Positions 1-6,942 of a stretch of 8,940 nt of DNA are shown here, one piece after another; the stretch's first letter is position 1, and every line of letters starts with the position of its first letter. The stretch lies in the NCBI GenBank assembly GCA_016462375.1, contig JAEMTJ010000020.1, forward strand, positions 15,303 to 24,242. The letters run 5' to 3'. The notes beneath the pieces are model-generated. The model had not been told where the DNA came from. It was given only the letters and a program-made list of their open reading frames with translations, and ran no database searches. Source of the stretch: Rhodoluna sp. Lineage in GTDB: Bacteria; Actinomycetota; Actinomycetes; Actinomycetales; Microbacteriaceae. The position numbers and the translations under genes are program-made.

Positions 1-587
1 CTATGATCACGGCACTTCTAACTTCGTTACTGACAATCATTGACAAATTCATGCAAACTTGGAAGCCTTACTACGAAAACGGTGCAGTAGGTGGTCGCCC
101 AATCCAGACGCAGGGGTCTCTCAATATTCTTTTGGAATCTAATGATTTCTGGATTCTTAACATGGATCTTCTAGCTCACATATTCTTGCCTACCGTTGCT
201 CTGACTCTAATCTCATTTGCCGGGTACTTGAGGTACTCTCGCGGGTCACTCTTGGAAGTCCTGGGAATGGATTACATAAGAACTGCTCGCGCCAAGGGGC
301 TACCTGAGCGTGAAGTTATCCTCAGACATGCCTTCCGCAATGCGATGATTCCTCTGACAACACTTGTTGCGTTTGACATCGCAGGTCTTTTGGGTGGAGC
401 CATTATTACCGAGTCCATATTCGGTTGGCGAGGTATGGGTAGTTTGTTTAACGAAGCCATTCAAGGCCAAGATTTAAATCTTTTGATGGGAACCTTCTCT
501 ATTACAGCCTTCCTGGCAGTAATGGCAACGCTTGCTGCAGACCTAATTTATTCTTCCCTCGATCCAAGAATCCGAATCAGAAAGTAG
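1..587 (+). CDS. Oligopeptide/dipeptide ABC transporter permease, OppB/DppB type (5'-truncated by window edge)
   Basis: This is the C-terminal part of an inner-membrane permease that forms, with its partner OppC/DppC, the channel of a peptide (or possibly nickel) importer. About 194 codons are visible. The family is usually a little over 300 residues, so the N-terminal part lies upstream and the ATG at position 3 is probably internal. Visible hydrophobic stretches lie at about residues 58-76, 116-136 and 162-183 of the fragment. Between them is the cytoplasmic EAA loop (residues about 90-112, with ARAKGLPEREV and HAFRNAMIP) that docks on the ATPase. The end, LDPRIRIRK, is the standard C-terminus of this family. 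The next permease starts 6 bp after the stop, so the two are co-transcribed. Substrate cannot be told from the permease alone, so no gene symbol is given. Confidence 0.93.
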   Translation, partial: MITALLTSLLTIIDKFMQTWKPYYENGAVGGRPIQTQGSLNILLESNDFWILNMDLLAHIFLPTVALTLISFAGYLRYSRGSLLEVLGMDYIRTARAKGLPEREVILRHAFRNAMIPLTTLVAFDIAGLLGGAIITESIFGWRGMGSLFNEAIQGQDLNLLMGTFSITAFLAVMATLAADLIYSSLDPRIRIRK

Positions 588-593
588 TTCTTC

Positions 594-1625
594 ATGGCTA
601 TTAATCTAAGAAAGAAATCAAAACCCCAAGCAGTAGAGCTTGGTGAGACCGGTAGCGAGACTGCAGATGTCCAGGGTCTAAGCCAGGGACAAATTATCCG
701 TCGCAGGTTCTTCCAGCACAAGCCGGCTGTTGCAGGTCTAATCTTCATGATTTCCTTCGCCATCTTCGTGTATTCGGCGTCGGGCCTTCACCTAGGAACA
801 CCAAAGCAGCCGTTCAGCATCGCAGGTTGGTGGCCGGCAACTATTACCGACACTTTTGACTTCTCAGCTTGCGCTTCAGGTTGTCCATCAGCAGCACACC
901 CCTTTGGTCAAGACTCAATCGGACGTGACTACTTTGCATTAGTCACTAGAGGTGCGGAAATCTCTCTTATGGTGATGGTCGTTATCGGAAGCCTAGGTGG
1001 TTTGCTAGGAACCATCATGGGATCTGTGTCAGGTTTCTTTGGAGGAATGATTGACGCAGTTCTAATGCGTTTCACGGACTTCATCATCACCATCCCAGCC
1101 ATTCTTGTTGGAGCTGTTATCGGCTATAAGGCGGGTAATTTGGGAGTACTTCCTTTGGCTGTATTCCTTGGTTTATTCTCTTGGACTGGCTTGACTCGTC
1201 TGGTAAGAGGAGAGTTCCTCTCCCTGCGTGAACGAGAATTCGTTGACGCTGCTAGGGTCGCAGGCGCTTCAAACCGCAGAATTATTTTTAAGCACATCTT
1301 GCCTAACTCCGTTGGTGTGATTATCGTTTCGGTGACCTTGCTACTTTCAGGTTCGATTCTTACTGAGACTGGTCTGTCGTATCTTGGTTTCGGTGTCGTC
1401 TCTCCCGATGTGTCGCTAGGTTTGCTTATCGCTCAATACCAAGACAGCTTTAATTTTGCACCATGGTTGTTCTGGTGGCCAGGTGTGATTATTATCGCGA
1501 TTGCATTGAGCATCAACTTTATTGGTGACGGATTGCGAGACGCGTTTGACCCTCGTCAGCGTAGAAAAATTAAGAAAAAGGATTTCTTGATGAAAGCTAG
1601 CACCCGCGAAGCAGTTAACAAGTAA
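594..1625 (+). CDS. Oligopeptide/dipeptide ABC transporter permease, OppC/DppC type
   Basis: This is the second membrane subunit of the peptide importer, 343 residues, slightly longer than the usual size of about 300 because of a charged cytoplasmic N-terminus (residues 1-44). The first membrane helix is at about 45-63. An external loop follows, containing the family motif HPFGQDSIGRD (102-112), then several helices between about 120 and 200. The EAA loop is at about 216-238 (FVDAARVAGASNRRI...HILPN), and the typical end GDGLRDAFDPR is at 311-321. Two cysteines (C93 and C97) sit in the external loop just before HPFG; a disulfide is possible but unproven. The ATG at 594 lies 6 bp after the upstream permease, with only a weak purine-rich AGAAAG in front, so translation may be coupled. 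The stop is 15 bp from the stop of the convergent PH-domain gene. Confidence 0.95.
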   Translation: MAINLRKKSKPQAVELGETGSETADVQGLSQGQIIRRRFFQHKPAVAGLIFMISFAIFVYSASGLHLGTPKQPFSIAGWWPATITDTFDFSACASGCPSAAHPFGQDSIGRDYFALVTRGAEISLMVMVVIGSLGGLLGTIMGSVSGFFGGMIDAVLMRFTDFIITIPAILVGAVIGYKAGNLGVLPLAVFLGLFSWTGLTRLVRGEFLSLREREFVDAARVAGASNRRIIFKHILPNSVGVIIVSVTLLLSGSILTETGLSYLGFGVVSPDVSLGLLIAQYQDSFNFAPWLFWWPGVIIIAIALSINFIGDGLRDAFDPRQRRKIKKKDFLMKASTREAVNK

Positions 1626-1640
1626 AGAAAGTTAGAGAAC

Positions 1641-2228
1641 TTAACCGTGCAAGAAGTTGAAGAGCAATGTCAGTGTGCTGGCAATTGCGGCTGTGGCGCT
1701 AAGCCAGTGAAATCGTTTAGTGATCTCACTGCCGGCGGTGCCGTTTGCTGTGGCTTCAGTTCTTCTCTTGACAGCCAGGATAAGAGCGACACCACTGTCA
1801 GTTCTAGGAGAATCGCTGGGGGAAATGACCTTGCGTTCGGTGAGTCCAGTTCCTCGGTAGTCACTATCGTGCATTCTTCTAGCAACGAACCTGCCGGGTG
1901 CTGTTGCGGCCCAAGACCTGAAATCTCTTTGGTCAGTTTGAACAGCGAAGCTATATTGGGTTTTGAATTCAAGAGCTCGTTCCCAACCGATTACGAAGGT
2001 TTGGAATGGATTGTGCAAACTGATGCTTTCGTCGGTGTAGACAATCTTGGGCTTCACAATGAAAACCCAGAACAAAAAATCGAAAGCCAGGCTGTTTCCT
2101 GCGAACCAGACAGTGTCATCGAAGTGGTTAGCGGAAATAAAGCCATAGGTAACAACGATCTCTGTTGCAACAATCAAACCAAGGTACACCCAACTGCTAG
2201 TGGGTCTGTAGACGTATTTAGCGGACAT
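1641..2228 (-). CDS. PH-domain membrane protein of actinobacterial type, antisense within the opp operon
   Basis: This is a 195-residue predicted membrane protein of unknown role. Two hydrophobic helices at the N-terminus (about 13-32 and 40-58) are followed by a short bacterial pleckstrin-homology-like stretch (about 59-113). It has the pattern KIVYTDESISLHNPF, then IGWERALEFKT, then SFAVQT and RSWAATAPGR; the W-A-x-x-APGR ending is typical of the actinobacterial PH family (bPH6-like, from memory). A polar linker follows (about 115-170), and a last helix (174-192) would place the C-terminus at the membrane. The ATG at 2228 is the earliest possible start, because an in-frame TGA lies two codons upstream. 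The ribosome site is weak, with only GGGG nearby. The gene lies on the opposite strand between the second opp permease and the opp ATPase. I am confident it is a protein gene and have no basis for its function. Confidence 0.8.
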   Translation of the reverse strand: MSAKYVYRPTSSWVYLGLIVATEIVVTYGFISANHFDDTVWFAGNSLAFDFLFWVFIVKPKIVYTDESISLHNPFQTFVIGWERALEFKTQYSFAVQTDQRDFRSWAATAPGRFVARRMHDSDYRGTGLTERKVISPSDSPRTDSGVALILAVKRRTEATANGTAGSEITKRFHWLSATAAIASTLTLLFNFLHG

Positions 2229-2299
2229 GTTTCACAGACTACCCCAAGCAACTCAGAAGAGCTTGTAGCCCTAGTTTCACAGGAAGGCATTTAATCAAA

Positions 2300-3964
2300 A
2301 TGACAACGAATGAGCCGATTCTAAAAGTAGAGAACTTCAATGTGGAGTTTTGGGTTGATGGTGTCTGGTATCCAGCAGCTATCGACATGAACTTTGAAGT
2401 AGCCGCCGGTGAAGTTCTAGCCATCGTTGGTGAGTCTGGTTCCGGTAAGTCAACTACCGCTATGGGCCTTATGGGTCTTCTGGCACCTAACGCTAGATCT
2501 TCTGGCAGTGTAACGGTCAAGGGCGTTGAGATGCTCAACCAGCCCGCTCATGTGCTTCGTAAGTTCAGAGGTAAGGAAGTCGCATACATCTTCCAAGAGC
2601 CGATGACAGCTTTGAACCCCGTCTACACAGTTGGTTTCCAGATTGTTGAAGTGCTTCGTAATCACTTTGAAATGGGTCCTGCGGCTGCGCGTGAGCGGTC
2701 AATCGAATTGCTAACACTGGTTGAACTTCCGAACCCAGTCCAGGCTTTTGATAAGTACCCGCACCAACTATCTGGTGGTCAGCGTCAGCGTGCAATGATC
2801 GCTCAGGCGCTAGCGTGTAACCCTGCACTTTTGGTTGCCGACGAGCCAACTACTGCACTGGATGTGACAGTGCAGGCAGAAATTCTTGACTTGATTAGAA
2901 ACCTAAAAGACAAGTTGAACTCAGCAATTCTTTTGATCACTCACGACATGGGTGTTGTCGCAGACTTGAGTGACCGTATCTTGGTCATGAAAGATGGTCT
3001 AACTGTTGAGGAAGATTCTTCAGCGAATATCTTCAACCGTCCTAAGCATCCATACACTCAGTCTCTTCTCGCATCTGTTCCAAAACTTGGTTCAGTGGCA
3101 GTTAGAACCCTTGATTCAGTCGCCACTAAGGCAAATCCGGTGCTCGAAGTCATCGATTTGATTATTGAGTATCCGAAGCGTGGTCGTATCCCAGCGTTCA
3201 GGGCTGTTGATGGAATCTCATTCGCAATTCAGCCTGGTGAAATCCTGGGTCTAGTAGGTGAGTCTGGTTCTGGTAAGACAACTGTCGGCCGTGCCGCGAT
3301 TGGTTTGCTCCCAGTTCACGAAGGCTCAATCAAGATTCTTGGAAATGACATTGCCGGGGCAAAGATGCGCGATCTAAGAGAGTTGCGCAAATACACCGGT
3401 ATCGTCTTCCAAGACCCTGCTTCTTCTTTAAACCCGAGACTACCTATCGGTGAGAGCATTGGTGAGCCTCTGTTCCTTGCTAAGGAGGCTAAGGGTGAAG
3501 AACTCAACAGGCGCGTTGAAGATCTACTCGACTCAGTTGAACTGCCTCGCTCATACCGTAACCGTTACCCTCACGAGCTATCTGGTGGTCAGAAGCAGCG
3601 TGTTGGTATCGCTCGTGCTTTAGCACTTTCACCACAACTGCTTATTGCTGACGAACCAACTTCAGCACTTGACGTATCTGTTCAGGCTCGATTCCTCGAC
3701 TTGCTTCAGGAGCTTCAAGACTCTTTGAAGTTTGCTTGTTTGTTTATCACCCACGACATCGGTGTGGTTGACATTCTGGCGCACCGGATAGCAGTTATGC
3801 AGAATGGAAAGCTTGTTGAAGTTGGGCTTCGTGACCAGATTCTAAACAAGCCTCAGGAGCTATACACCAAGGCTCTGTTGGCTGCGGTCCCTGTTCCAGA
3901 CCCAGCAGAGCAGAAGAAGCGCCGTGAGGCTCGTGCTAAGTTGATGGCAGCTGCCGGCAAGTAA
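2300..3964 (+). CDS. Fused oligopeptide ABC transporter ATPase with two nucleotide-binding domains (OppD-OppF)
   Basis: This 554-residue cytoplasmic ATPase powers the peptide importer and carries both halves, usually OppD and OppF, in one chain. First domain: Walker A GESGSGKST (44-52), Q-loop Q99, signature LSGGQRQR (157-164), Walker B LLVADEP (177-183), switch histidine H215, and the HPYTQSLLASVP tail motif (250-261) found in oligopeptide ATPases. Second domain: Walker A GESGSGKTT (320-328), Q371, LSGGQKQR (427-434), LLIADEP (447-453) and H485. Both catalytic sites look intact. The tail is Lys/Arg-rich. AGGAAGG at 2281-2287 precedes the ATG by 12 nt. The gene follows the permeases in the same direction, but the antisense PH gene lies between, so either a long transcript crosses it or the ATPase has its own promoter. 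The fused form is common in Actinobacteria and some other bacteria. Confidence 0.95.
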   Translation: MTTNEPILKVENFNVEFWVDGVWYPAAIDMNFEVAAGEVLAIVGESGSGKSTTAMGLMGLLAPNARSSGSVTVKGVEMLNQPAHVLRKFRGKEVAYIFQEPMTALNPVYTVGFQIVEVLRNHFEMGPAAARERSIELLTLVELPNPVQAFDKYPHQLSGGQRQRAMIAQALACNPALLVADEPTTALDVTVQAEILDLIRNLKDKLNSAILLITHDMGVVADLSDRILVMKDGLTVEEDSSANIFNRPKHPYTQSLLASVPKLGSVAVRTLDSVATKANPVLEVIDLIIEYPKRGRIPAFRAVDGISFAIQPGEILGLVGESGSGKTTVGRAAIGLLPVHEGSIKILGNDIAGAKMRDLRELRKYTGIVFQDPASSLNPRLPIGESIGEPLFLAKEAKGEELNRRVEDLLDSVELPRSYRNRYPHELSGGQKQRVGIARALALSPQLLIADEPTSALDVSVQARFLDLLQELQDSLKFACLFITHDIGVVDILAHRIAVMQNGKLVEVGLRDQILNKPQELYTKALLAAVPVPDPAEQKKRREARAKLMAAAGK

Positions 3965-3984
3965 GGTCATTTACCAAGGTTTCA

Positions 3985-4020
3985 CTAGCCGAGGCACACT
4001 TTATTGGGTGCCTCGGCTAG
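3985..4020 (+). terminator. Likely intrinsic terminator after the opp ATPase
   Basis: A perfect 13-bp inverted repeat (CTAGCCGAGGCAC, 3985-3997, and its complement at 4008-4020) encloses a 10-nt loop, 20 bp after the ATPase stop. The stem is GC-rich and long enough for a strong hairpin. The following tract is poor (ACTTTAA), so termination may be partial. It separates the opp block from typA. The same stem could also act on the other strand, where no gene reads in. Confidence 0.7.
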
Positions 4021-4112
4021 ACTTTAACCACTGGGGCTTTTGGTAGCCCAAACAATCTAAGCGTTCGAGCGATATTTCGTGCGTCGCTGAACTATGCCTA
4101 AAGGACCCTGTA

Positions 4113-6029
4113 ATGGCCCAAGTAACAAGAGAAGACATCCGTAACGTAGCGATTGTGGCGCACGTAGACCACGGTAAGACCACCTTGGTCGACGCCATGC
4201 TCCGTCAGACCGGATCTTTCGGTGACCACGCCAACTTGGGCGAACGCATCATGGACTCTGGAGACCTAGAGCGTGAAAAGGGTATTACCATCTTGGCTAA
4301 GAACACGGCCATCGCATACAAGGGTGCTAGCGCTGAGGGTAAAGAAATCACTATCAACGTTATTGACACCCCTGGTCACGCTGACTTCGGCGGTGAAGTT
4401 GAACGTGGACTTTCTATGGTTGACGGTGTTGTTTTACTAGTTGATGCTTCTGAAGGGCCACTGCCGCAGACTCGTTTCGTTTTGCGTAAAGCACTTGAGG
4501 CAAACCTCACAGTAATTCTCTTGGTCAACAAGACTGACCGTCCAGATGCTCGTATCGACGAAGTGGTGGAAGAAACTCACGATCTCCTTCTAGGTCTTGC
4601 CAGCGACATCCACGAGGATGTTCCAGATTTGGATATCGATTCAATTCTTGAGTTGCCAGTTATTTATGCATCAGGTCGTGCCGGTCGTGCATCTCTAAAT
4701 AAGCCTGCTGATGGCACCATGCCTGATTCAGAAGATCTTGAGCCACTTTTTGCTGCAATTTTGAAGCACATCCCAGCTCCAGTATTTGATGACGAAGCTC
4801 CACTGCAGGCTCACGTAACAAACCTTGACGCTTCTCCTTTCTTAGGCCGTCTTGCTCTGCTTCGTATCTTCAACGGAACTATCCGTAAGGGTCAGCAGGT
4901 TGCTTGGGTGCGTCAGGATGGCACGACTCAGACTGTGAAGATCACAGAACTACTTAAGACCAAAGCACTAGATCGTATTCCAACTGATTCTGCAACAGCA
5001 GGAGACATTGTTGCGGTTGCCGGTATTGAGAACATCACCATTGGTGAAACTCTCGCTGATCCAGATGACATTAGACCGCTACCGATGATCACTGTTGATG
5101 ATCCAGCAATATCGATGACTATTGGAATTAACACTTCTCCTATGGCAGGTCGTGTTAAAGGTGCCAAGGTAACAGCACGTTTAGTTAAAGACCGTTTGGA
5201 CCGTGAACTTATCGGTAACGTTTCGATCAAGGTGCTACCCACTGAAAGACCAGATGCTTGGGAAGTTCAGGGCCGTGGCGAGCTTGCGCTAGCTATCCTC
5301 GTTGAGCAAATGCGTCGTGAAGGTTATGAGCTAACTGTTGGTAAGCCTCAGGTTGTTACTAAGAAGATTGATGGCAAACTACACGAGCCTGTTGAAGATC
5401 TAACCCTTGATGTTCCAGAAGAGTTCCTGGGGGCTATGACCCAACTGATGGCTGCTCGTAAGGGGCGTATGAAGAATATGGTTAACCACTCAACCGGTTG
5501 GGTTCGGATGGAGTTCCTAGTGCCATCTCGTGGACTGATTGGTTTCAGAACAGAGTTCCTAACTTCAACCAAGGGAACTGGTATTGCTAACGCAATCTCA
5601 GCAGGCTATGAGCCTTGGGCTGGAGAGATTGTTACACGTGTGAACGGTTCTTTGATTGCCGACCGTGCAGGAGTTGCAACACCGTTCGCGATGATTGCCC
5701 TTCAAGAGCGTGGGTCATTCTTTGTTGATCCAACTCAGGAAGTTTATGCAGGAATGGTTGTTGGTGAAAACTCTAGAGCTGATGACATGGATGTAAACAT
5801 CACCAAAGAGAAAAAGCTAACTAACATGCGTGCATCGTCTAGCGATGAATTCCAAGCGCTAACTCCACCGAAGAAGCTGTCTTTGGAAGAGTGTCTAGAG
5901 TTTGCTAGAGAAGACGAGTGTGTTGAGGTTACCCCTGAGGGTACTCGTATTCGTAAGGTTGAACTTGATGCCAACATTCGTGCCAGGAACACTTCTGCAA
6001 AGAAGCGCGCCAACGAAAACGCAATCTAG
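4113..6029 (+). CDS. typA: Ribosome-associated translational GTPase TypA/BipA
   Basis: This 638-residue GTPase of the EF-G/LepA class binds the 70S ribosome and is linked to 50S assembly and stress growth in other bacteria. GTPase motifs: G1 AHVDHGKTT (16-24), the EREKGITI switch region (53-60), G3 DTPGH (85-89), G4 NKTD (139-142) and G5-like ASGRAG (186-191). An EF-Tu-like barrel follows (about 225-320), then an EF-G domain III-like part (about 330-400) and a domain V-like part (about 410-490). The BipA-specific C-terminal domain includes PSRGLIGFR (471-479), the GENSRADDMDVN stretch (551-562) and KLTNMRASSSDE (568-579). AAAGGA at 4100-4105, 7 nt before the ATG, supports the start. Length and motifs are normal and complete. 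I found no convincing sigma-70 promoter in the 148 bp upstream. Its stop codon overlaps that of the convergent efeU gene. Confidence 0.98.
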   Translation: MAQVTREDIRNVAIVAHVDHGKTTLVDAMLRQTGSFGDHANLGERIMDSGDLEREKGITILAKNTAIAYKGASAEGKEITINVIDTPGHADFGGEVERGLSMVDGVVLLVDASEGPLPQTRFVLRKALEANLTVILLVNKTDRPDARIDEVVEETHDLLLGLASDIHEDVPDLDIDSILELPVIYASGRAGRASLNKPADGTMPDSEDLEPLFAAILKHIPAPVFDDEAPLQAHVTNLDASPFLGRLALLRIFNGTIRKGQQVAWVRQDGTTQTVKITELLKTKALDRIPTDSATAGDIVAVAGIENITIGETLADPDDIRPLPMITVDDPAISMTIGINTSPMAGRVKGAKVTARLVKDRLDRELIGNVSIKVLPTERPDAWEVQGRGELALAILVEQMRREGYELTVGKPQVVTKKIDGKLHEPVEDLTLDVPEEFLGAMTQLMAARKGRMKNMVNHSTGWVRMEFLVPSRGLIGFRTEFLTSTKGTGIANAISAGYEPWAGEIVTRVNGSLIADRAGVATPFAMIALQERGSFFVDPTQEVYAGMVVGENSRADDMDVNITKEKKLTNMRASSSDEFQALTPPKKLSLEECLEFAREDECVEVTPEGTRIRKVELDANIRARNTSAKKRANENAI

Positions 6030-6829
6030 TTCTTTTTAGCTGGTTTCAAATACAGGTAGCTAACCGGAATCACATAAGCGAACCAAACTAAGGTTTCAAG
6101 CATTGACGGTGCAGATCTAAAGCTTATTGTTCCTCTGAGCAGAGTGTCGAGCGCGCCATCTCTTTCAATAATCGAAGAAACGTCATAGCTCGTCTGGGTT
6201 AGGTACGGAAACCAACCTATTTCTTGTAATTCGTGGACTCCGTAGGCGAGGATTCCAGCCGCAACGATAATCAAGAATGCGCCAGTGTATTTGAAGAATT
6301 TGCTTAGGTTGACCTTCAAAGCTCCTCGGTAGATTAGGTAGCCCAGAACTGCTGCTACCACTAGTCCTAGAATCGCTCCAAGAATCGGGTTAGTTTGCGC
6401 CCCGGTTGCCCTGCTGGCACTCCAGATAAAGACAGCGGTTTCAACACCTTCTCTAATTACGGCAAAGAAGGCCACTCCAACTAGGGCAAGTGTTGATGTG
6501 CTGGTAGCAGTGTCGATCTTTTTATGCAACTGAGCCTTGAGGCTGCGACTCTGTCTTGCCATCCAAAAGATCATCCAGGTGACAAAGAAAACAGCGATGA
6601 TTGAAGCCAAACCGGCGATGATCTCGTTAGTACCTTCGGGGACAACTTGGATGAATTCAGCGATGGCTATACCAGCAAGAACCGAGGTCAGGACTGCCAC
6701 TAGAACGCCCCAGAGGACCGCTCTAGCGCCTTTACTGTTGCCGGTTTTGATTAGGTAAGCAACCAAAATGCTTACGATTAGCGCTGCTTCTAGCCCCTCA
6801 CGGAGGCCAATAAGGAAATTAGCTAGCAA
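6026..6829 (-). CDS. efeU: Ferrous iron permease, EfeU/FTR1 family
   Basis: This 267-residue polytopic inner-membrane protein is predicted to take up iron. The two family iron-binding motifs are present: REGLE at 10-14 in the first helix and REGVE at 126-130 in the fourth. About seven hydrophobic helices fit the EfeU fold, and the C-terminal region with APSMLETLVWFAYVIP (240-255) resembles E. coli EfeU as I remember it. The start is a TTG at 6829, chosen because GAAAGG lies 5 nt upstream and it places REGLE at residue 10, as in E. coli EfeU; no ATG is available nearby. A promoter and an iron-box-like palindrome lie just upstream. The usual partners EfeO and EfeB are not beside it, so this is an orphan permease here. 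Its TAG lies in the CTAG shared with the typA stop. Confidence 0.94.
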   Translation of the reverse strand: MLANFLIGLREGLEAALIVSILVAYLIKTGNSKGARAVLWGVLVAVLTSVLAGIAIAEFIQVVPEGTNEIIAGLASIIAVFFVTWMIFWMARQSRSLKAQLHKKIDTATSTSTLALVGVAFFAVIREGVETAVFIWSASRATGAQTNPILGAILGLVVAAVLGYLIYRGALKVNLSKFFKYTGAFLIIVAAGILAYGVHELQEIGWFPYLTQTSYDVSSIIERDGALDTLLRGTISFRSAPSMLETLVWFAYVIPVSYLYLKPAKKN

Positions 6830-6834
6830 AATTA

Positions 6835-6840
6835 CCTTTC
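6835..6840 (-). promoter_or_regulatory. Ribosome binding site that decides the efeU TTG start
   Basis: On the minus strand this reads GAAAGG, followed by 5 nt and then TTG. It supports a non-ATG start and the protein end M-L-A-N-F, with the leucine codon read as initiator Met. A weak 5-bp hairpin (ATGGT, 6-nt loop, ACCAT, at 6844-6859) sits just upstream in the leader; its meaning is unknown. Confidence 0.6.
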
Positions 6841-6860
6841 GCGATGGTTATCAGACCATT

Positions 6861-6879
6861 CGAAGTTAGGGTTACCTAA
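6861..6879 (-). promoter_or_regulatory. Candidate DtxR/IdeR-type iron box controlling efeU
   Basis: The plus strand contains GTTAGG, four bases, then CCTAAC (6865-6880), a near-perfect inverted repeat. Aligned to the known 19-bp iron-box consensus TWAGGTWAGSCTWACCTWA, positions 6861-6879 match at 15 of 19 by my count, with three of the four mismatches in the outer left end. The site lies immediately downstream of the predicted -10 of efeU and would cover the start of transcription (about 6876), the usual place for a repressor. Iron-bound DtxR/IdeR blocking an iron-uptake gene is the expected logic. The box is also 64-82 bp upstream of the divergent MshB-like gene and might affect it. The repressor gene is not in the window. 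Confidence 0.6.
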
Positions 6880-6882
6880 CTA

Positions 6883-6911
6883 AATCTATCTCAACCTTTG
6901 AAAATGGTCAA
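6883..6911 (-). promoter_or_regulatory. Sigma-70-type promoter of efeU
   Basis: On the minus strand, TTGACC (6911 down to 6906, five of six consensus bases) is followed by a 17-bp spacer and TAGATT (6888 down to 6883, four of six). Predicted start of transcription is near 6876, giving a leader of about 47 nt before the TTG start. The spacing is ideal, and the iron box just downstream makes the call more likely. Confidence 0.55.
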
Positions 6912-6942
6912 GACTTACAAACTCTGAACTAAGGTTTTTCTT

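Noticed and set aside
1647..2294. A 215-codon plus-strand reading frame with a GTG start that fills the gap between oppC and the ATPase and has cysteine-rich stretches near its start.
   Set aside because: It lies exactly antisense to the PH-domain gene, whose product has clear membrane helices and a recognisable PH pattern. The plus-strand product is low-complexity, rich in Ser/Val/Cys, resembles nothing I know, and has no ribosome site before the GTG.
4034..4049. Small inverted repeat GGGCT-6-AGCCC between the opp terminator and typA.
   Set aside because: The stem is only 5 bp and has no T-run after it; it is likely chance, or at most a weak leader hairpin.
4021..4112. Possible typA promoter elements (GATATT near 4070, TATGCC near 4093).
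   Set aside because: Neither has a plausible -35 at 16-18 bp spacing, so I do not call a promoter.
6030..6060. T-rich run after the typA stop, with a TTAGCT/AGCTAA repeat, as a possible terminator.
   Set aside because: The T-run precedes rather than follows the repeat, and the 6-bp AT-rich stem lies inside the efeU coding region.
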